Below, one piece after another: positions 60,298 through 64,000 of a stretch of 64,000 bases of DNA. The stretch is from an uncultured Lachnospiraceae bacterium. Lineage in GTDB: Bacteria > Bacillota > Clostridia > Lachnospirales > Lachnospiraceae. Made by a program: the position numbers and the translations under genes. The stretch covers positions 1 through 64,000 of the forward strand of contig CAJTVL010000009.1 of NCBI GenBank assembly GCA_910579425.1. Reading direction: 5' to 3'. Position 1 is the first letter of the stretch. Each line of letters begins with the position of its first letter. The notes under the pieces are model-generated. The model did not search any database, was not told where the DNA came from, and saw only the letters and a list, made by a program, of their open reading frames with translations.

Positions 60298-62073
60298 ATG
60301 GTTGATATGAAAGCCAATCCCTTTTATTTATCTGACGAGGATTGTAAATGGGTGGAGGACACCATTGCAGGAATGACCCTGGATGAGAAAATCGGACAGT
60401 TGTTCTTTAATATGGGTTCCTCCAGAGACGAAGAGTATCTGAAAATGACGGTAAACAAGTACCACATCGGAGGCATCCGCTACAATCCCGCCACAGCCGA
60501 CGAGGTTCATGAGCAGAACCGTATTTTGCAGGAGAACAGCAAGATTCCGCTGATCATCGCCTGCAACACCGAGAACGGCGGAGACGGGGCCTGCGTGGAC
60601 GGAACCACCATCGGAAGCCAGACCAAGATCGGCGCAACCCGCAATGCAGATTATGCCTACAACCTGGGCTATATGTCCAACAAGGAGGCCTCAGCCATCG
60701 GCTGCAACCTTTCCTTTGCCCCGGTAAGCGACATTCTCTACAACTGGGAAAACCCTGTCATCGGACTGCGCACCTACGGAAACGATGTGGAGAGAGTCAT
60801 GGAAATGACCAAAGCCTACATGGACGGCGCTCATGCCAACAAGGGTTTTTGCTGTGCCGCCAAGCACTTCCCCGGCGACGGTCTTGACTTCCGTGACCAG
60901 CACGTGGCAAACAGCGTAAACGACTATAGCTGTGAACAGTGGGATGAGACCTTCGGCAAGGTTTACCAGAACCTGATCGACAATGGCTTAGAGGCCATCA
61001 TGGCCGGGCATATCATGCAGCCCGCCTACACAAGACACTTCAATCCTGAGATCGCTGACGACGACATTATGCCCGCCACTCTCTCACCGGAGCTGATCAA
61101 CGGCCTCCTGCGCACCAAGCTTGGCTTTAACGGCATGGTGCTCACCGACGCCTCCCACATGGTAGGACTCACCTGCCGGATGAAGAGATGCGATCTGATG
61201 CCCGCCGCCATCGCAGCAGGTATCGACATGTTCCTGTTCTTCAACGATATGGACGAGGATTTCGAAAGCATGAAGCAGGGCTATCTGGACGGCAGAATCA
61301 CCGAGGAGCGCTTAAGCGACGCCCTCCACCGCATTCTGGCCCTGAAGGCTCACATGGGCCTGCACAAAAAGGCTCCCACAGAGCTCGTGCCTCCCAAAGC
61401 CCAGGTTCATGAAATCGTTGGCTGCGCGGAACACAAGGCCATGCAGAAGGAAATCTCCGAGAAATCCATCACTCTCGTGAAATATAAGGATCAGGATGTG
61501 CTTCCCATGATCCCTGACCGCTATAAACGCATCATGATCGTTTACGTCAAGGGACTGGAGGCTCCGGGACTGGGCGCCATCATGGGCAAGAACAAGGTTT
61601 CTCCTGCGGAAAAACTCAAAGAAAAGCTGATCGCCAAGGGCTTTGACGCTTTTATCTATGAGAGTCCCATCCAGAAGATCATGCAGCAGATGCAGGCCGG
61701 CGGAAAGCCCGACATCAACCTCTATTTTGCGGGCAAAGACGCGATCAAGGATTTCGTATCCAAACAGGATTTGATCATCACCCTGGTAGACATTCCCGGC
61801 GGCTTCCAGCCTGTGGCAAGACCTGCTTTCGGCATGACCAAAGGCGGCGGAGAGATTCCCTGGTATGTACACGAGCTTCCGGTAATCGTTATCTCCACCA
61901 AGCAGCCTTTTGTGCTGGCGGATATTCCTCAGGCCCGGACCTACATCAACACCTATGACGTTCTTGATACCACCTTTGATGCACTGATCGATAAGCTGAT
62001 GACAGGCGCCGACGCCTTTGTAGGACAGGATCCGGTAGATTCTTACTGTGGGGTTTGGGATACCCGGCTGTAA
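60298..62073 (+). CDS. glycoside hydrolase family 3, NagZ-like
   Basis: A 591-residue GH3 enzyme without a signal peptide. The barrel begins MTLDEKIGQLFFNMGSS. KHFPGDGLDFRDQH (Lys189 to His202) keeps the loop with the Asp-His dyad that marks the beta-N-acetylglucosaminidase (NagZ) branch, and the nucleophile is Asp284 in VLTDASHMVG. A C-terminal alpha/beta domain of about 200 residues follows. So beta-N-acetylglucosaminidase or a related phosphorylase is more likely than beta-glucosidase. AAAGGAG lies before the ATG. It is third of the GH2-HAD-GH3 run. Confidence 0.85.
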   Translation: MVDMKANPFYLSDEDCKWVEDTIAGMTLDEKIGQLFFNMGSSRDEEYLKMTVNKYHIGGIRYNPATADEVHEQNRILQENSKIPLIIACNTENGGDGACVDGTTIGSQTKIGATRNADYAYNLGYMSNKEASAIGCNLSFAPVSDILYNWENPVIGLRTYGNDVERVMEMTKAYMDGAHANKGFCCAAKHFPGDGLDFRDQHVANSVNDYSCEQWDETFGKVYQNLIDNGLEAIMAGHIMQPAYTRHFNPEIADDDIMPATLSPELINGLLRTKLGFNGMVLTDASHMVGLTCRMKRCDLMPAAIAAGIDMFLFFNDMDEDFESMKQGYLDGRITEERLSDALHRILALKAHMGLHKKAPTELVPPKAQVHEIVGCAEHKAMQKEISEKSITLVKYKDQDVLPMIPDRYKRIMIVYVKGLEAPGLGAIMGKNKVSPAEKLKEKLIAKGFDAFIYESPIQKIMQQMQAGGKPDINLYFAGKDAIKDFVSKQDLIITLVDIPGGFQPVARPAFGMTKGGGEIPWYVHELPVIVISTKQPFVLADIPQARTYINTYDVLDTTFDALIDKLMTGADAFVGQDPVDSYCGVWDTRL

Positions 62074-62090
62074 TAAAAAGGGCAGCAAAC

Positions 62091-62119
62091 TTGTGATTCA
62101 GTAAGTTTTCTGGTAAAAT
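62091..62119 (+). promoter_or_regulatory. probable internal promoter upstream of uxuA
   Basis: TTGTGA at 62091-62096, a 17-base spacer, then TAAAAT at 62114-62119, 54 bases before the uxuA start. It would let uxuAB be expressed apart from the glycosidase genes. Confidence 0.55.
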
Positions 62120-62173
62120 AAGATAAAGTTGGTATTTTTTCTAAAAAATATAGTGAAACAGGAGGTATTTTCT

Positions 62174-63256
62174 ATGCAAATGGGGTTTCGCTGGTATGGC
62201 GAAGGAAACGATGACATTAAGTTGTCAGACATTAAGCAGATTCCCGGCGTAACGAGCATCGTCTGGGCACTTCACAATAAGATGCCCGGCGAAGTGTGGG
62301 AAGAAGCTGAAATTGCCGAGGTTCAGAAGCAATTGGAACCTTACGGCTTCAATATGGATGTGGTTGAGTCGGTGAATGTCCATGACGACATTAAGATCGG
62401 CCTGCCCAGCCGGGACGGATATATTGCGAACTACATTCAGACCATCCGCAATCTGTCCAAGTTCGGCGTAAAGGTCATCTGCTATAACTTCATGCCGGTT
62501 TTTGACTGGACCCGTACCGATCTTTTCCATCCGGTAGGGGACGGCTCCACCGCTCTGTTTTATGAGGCAAGCAGGATCCATGACGATCCCAAGGAGATGG
62601 CAGACTATATCCTGAACAATCTTCACGGCCTTACCTTCCCTGGCTGGGAGCCGGAAAGAATGGCTAAACTGGATGAATTATTCGAGGCATACAGGCCGGT
62701 TACCAAAGAAAAGCTCTGGGAAAACCTGAAATACTTCCTAGAAGCCCTGATGCCCACCTGCCGGGAATGCGACATCAAGATGGCCATCCATATGGATGAT
62801 CCCCCATGGGATATTTTTGGACTGCCCCGTCTTCTGGTAGACGCCGCATCCATAGACAAATTCCTTTCCATGGTAGATGATCCCTATAACTGCCTGACTC
62901 TGTGCTCCGGCAGCTTAAATGCCAATCCGGACAACAACGTGGCTTCCATCGTACGCAAACACTGTGACCGCATTGCTTTTGCCCATATTCGGAATATCAA
63001 GCATTTCCCGAACGGAGATTTCTCCGAGGCCAGTCACCGTGACTGCGACGGGGAAACCGGTATTCTGGACATTATCAAGGCATACCATGACTGCGGCTAT
63101 GACGGCTATATCCGCCCTGACCACGGACGCCATCTTTGGAATGAAGGTCCCGGCACCGTGCGTCCCGGCTATGGTCTCTATGACCGTGCCCTGGGTATCA
63201 TGTATATGTGGGGTATCTGGGATATGCTGGATAAACTGGACGCTGAGAAGTCGTAA
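62174..63256 (+). CDS. uxuA: mannonate dehydratase
   Basis: Dehydrates D-mannonate to 2-keto-3-deoxy-D-gluconate in the glucuronate pathway. The 360-residue TIM-barrel protein begins MQMGFRWYGEGNDDIKLSDI and has the family's KVICYNFMPVFDWTRTDL, AIHMDDPPWDIFGLPRL, CSGSLNANPDN, AFAHIRNIKHF and YIRPDHGRHLW, which hold metal and substrate ligands. The ATG at 62174 follows AGGAGG; the frame is open to 62129, but those residues are not conserved. uxuB follows after 71 bases. Confidence 0.95.
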   Translation: MQMGFRWYGEGNDDIKLSDIKQIPGVTSIVWALHNKMPGEVWEEAEIAEVQKQLEPYGFNMDVVESVNVHDDIKIGLPSRDGYIANYIQTIRNLSKFGVKVICYNFMPVFDWTRTDLFHPVGDGSTALFYEASRIHDDPKEMADYILNNLHGLTFPGWEPERMAKLDELFEAYRPVTKEKLWENLKYFLEALMPTCRECDIKMAIHMDDPPWDIFGLPRLLVDAASIDKFLSMVDDPYNCLTLCSGSLNANPDNNVASIVRKHCDRIAFAHIRNIKHFPNGDFSEASHRDCDGETGILDIIKAYHDCGYDGYIRPDHGRHLWNEGPGTVRPGYGLYDRALGIMYMWGIWDMLDKLDAEKS

Positions 63257-63267
63257 ATAAAATTTCT

Positions 63268-63290
63268 CCCCGGCGGAGCATCTGCCGGGG
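63268..63290 (+). terminator. short GC hairpin between uxuA and uxuB
   Basis: CCCCGGC (63268-63274) and GCCGGGG (63284-63290) form a 7-bp stem followed by TATTTATAAAA. A weak terminator or processing hairpin that could lower uxuB relative to uxuA. Confidence 0.5.
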
Positions 63291-63327
63291 TATTTATAAA
63301 ACTATTTACAGAAAGGAACCAAGCATT

Positions 63328-64000
63328 ATGAAATTAAGCGAACAAGGATTGAAAGACCGCGCTGCCTGGGAGGCCGCCGGATTTTCACTCCCCAAATATG
63401 ACCGTGAAAAAGTAACACAGGCCACGAAAGAAAATCCCTTCTGGATCCACTTTGGGGCCGGAAATATCTTCCGTGCTTTTCAGGCAAATGCAGTACAGAA
63501 CCTCTTAAATGAGGGCATTCTGGACAGGGGCCTGGTGGTAGCAGAAGGCTTTGACTATGAAATCATCGAAAAAATGAACCGTCCCCACGACGATTACGGG
63601 ATTGCCGTTACCTTAAAGGCAGACGGAACCATTGACAAAACCGTGGTGGGCAGCGTGGTGGAATCCCACATTCTGGATTCCGAAAACGCAGCGGAATATG
63701 ACCGCCTGAAGGAGATTTTCGAGAAGGATTCCCTTCAGATGGCAAGCTTTACCATCACAGAAAAGGGCTACAGCCTGGTAACCGGCAAGGGAGATACCAT
63801 TCCCGCCGTGGAAGCCGATTTTGCGAAAGGCCCTGAAAAGCCCGGAAGCTATATCGGCAAGGTGGCATCCCTTCTCTACAGCCGTTATGCGGCAGGCCAA
63901 AAACCCATTGCCATGGTGAGTATGGACAACTGCTCCCACAATGGGGATAAGCTCTATGCGGCCATCAACGCTTTTGCAGAAAAATGGGTGGAAAACGGAC
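63328..64000 (+). CDS. uxuB: D-mannonate oxidoreductase (mannitol dehydrogenase family), cut by window end
   Basis: Interconverts D-fructuronate and D-mannonate with NAD(H), the step before UxuA. The visible 224 residues start KLSEQGLKDRAAWEAAGFSL and include FWIHFGAGNIFRAFQANAVQ, the GxGNIxR-type nucleotide-binding start of the mannitol dehydrogenase family, and SMDNCSHNG later. The gene has no stop before the edge; the family has about 500-540 residues. GAAAGGAACC precedes the ATG. Mannitol or tagaturonate enzymes of the same family are alternatives, but the uxuA neighbour favours UxuB. Confidence 0.85.
   Translation, partial: MKLSEQGLKDRAAWEAAGFSLPKYDREKVTQATKENPFWIHFGAGNIFRAFQANAVQNLLNEGILDRGLVVAEGFDYEIIEKMNRPHDDYGIAVTLKADGTIDKTVVGSVVESHILDSENAAEYDRLKEIFEKDSLQMASFTITEKGYSLVTGKGDTIPAVEADFAKGPEKPGSYIGKVASLLYSRYAAGQKPIAMVSMDNCSHNGDKLYAAINAFAEKWVENG

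Noticed and set aside
60298..62073. Beta-glucosidase identity for the GH3 enzyme
   Set aside because: The KHFPGDG loop with the following Asp-Gln-His matches the NagZ branch, which uses a His-Asp acid/base; no fibronectin-like C-terminal domain of beta-glucosidases is present.
1..64000. tRNA, rRNA or intact insertion sequence genes
   Set aside because: No tRNA cloverleaf or TTCGA/TTCAA arm context, no rRNA-like stretches and no full transposase were seen when reading the intergenic regions. A covariance search would be decisive.

Overview
The window looks like chromosomal DNA from a gut-type member of the Clostridia, most likely Lachnospiraceae. This rests on the gene families present: LplA/LplB/LplC-type sugar ABC transporters paired with YesM/YesN-type two-component systems, a T-box leader on pheST, YtaF, a single-ORF LarC, and several decayed Rpn-type nuclease genes. 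Base composition is moderate. No rRNA, tRNA, CRISPR array, intact insertion sequence or prophage was seen. The taxonomic call is inference.

Layout. (1) 1-7445: a sugar ABC transporter (minus) divergent from a sensor kinase/AraC-type regulator pair (plus). Its solute-binding gene looks shortened, and next to it lie the frameshifted tail of a GH29 alpha-L-fucosidase and an internally deleted Rpn-type gene, so this glycan locus seems to be decaying. (2) 7446-25345: mostly housekeeping genes on the minus strand: argS with a coupled ABC-class ATPase, a queH fused to a DUF3781-like domain, a NEW3-protein/ABC exporter operon, purA, the nickel-pincer cofactor genes larB-larC-larE, ilvE and folA. Gene fragments and hairpins fill the gaps. 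(3) 25494-38416: a MoxR/DUF58/DUF4129 operon, a MATE transporter, another Rpn-type wreck, the T-box-controlled pheS-pheT, a beta-CASP nuclease-like protein, a short-chain dehydrogenase fragment and ytaF. (4) 38430-46640: a P-type calcium ATPase, a secreted Cys-pair repeat protein, and vanG-vanXY-vanT with no vanR/vanS beside it. A 33-bp palindrome overlaps the likely vanG -10 element. (5) 47994-64000: a carbohydrate locus made of a GH88 hydrolase, a second LplABC transporter, a second YesM/YesN pair, GH2, a HAD phosphatase, a NagZ-like GH3, uxuA and the start of uxuB, which runs off the window.

How the parts work together. In region 5 the binding protein and permeases would import oligosaccharides. 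The GH88, GH2 and GH3 enzymes would cut them to monosaccharides, and UxuB/UxuA would move the uronic acid part through mannonate to 2-keto-3-deoxygluconate. The YesM/YesN pair probably senses the substrate and switches the locus on. In region 4 the van genes supply the three activities needed for D-Ala-D-Ser peptidoglycan precursors: D-Ser supply, ligation, and removal of D-Ala-ending precursors. The lar genes make the nickel-pincer nucleotide, but no larA is in view.
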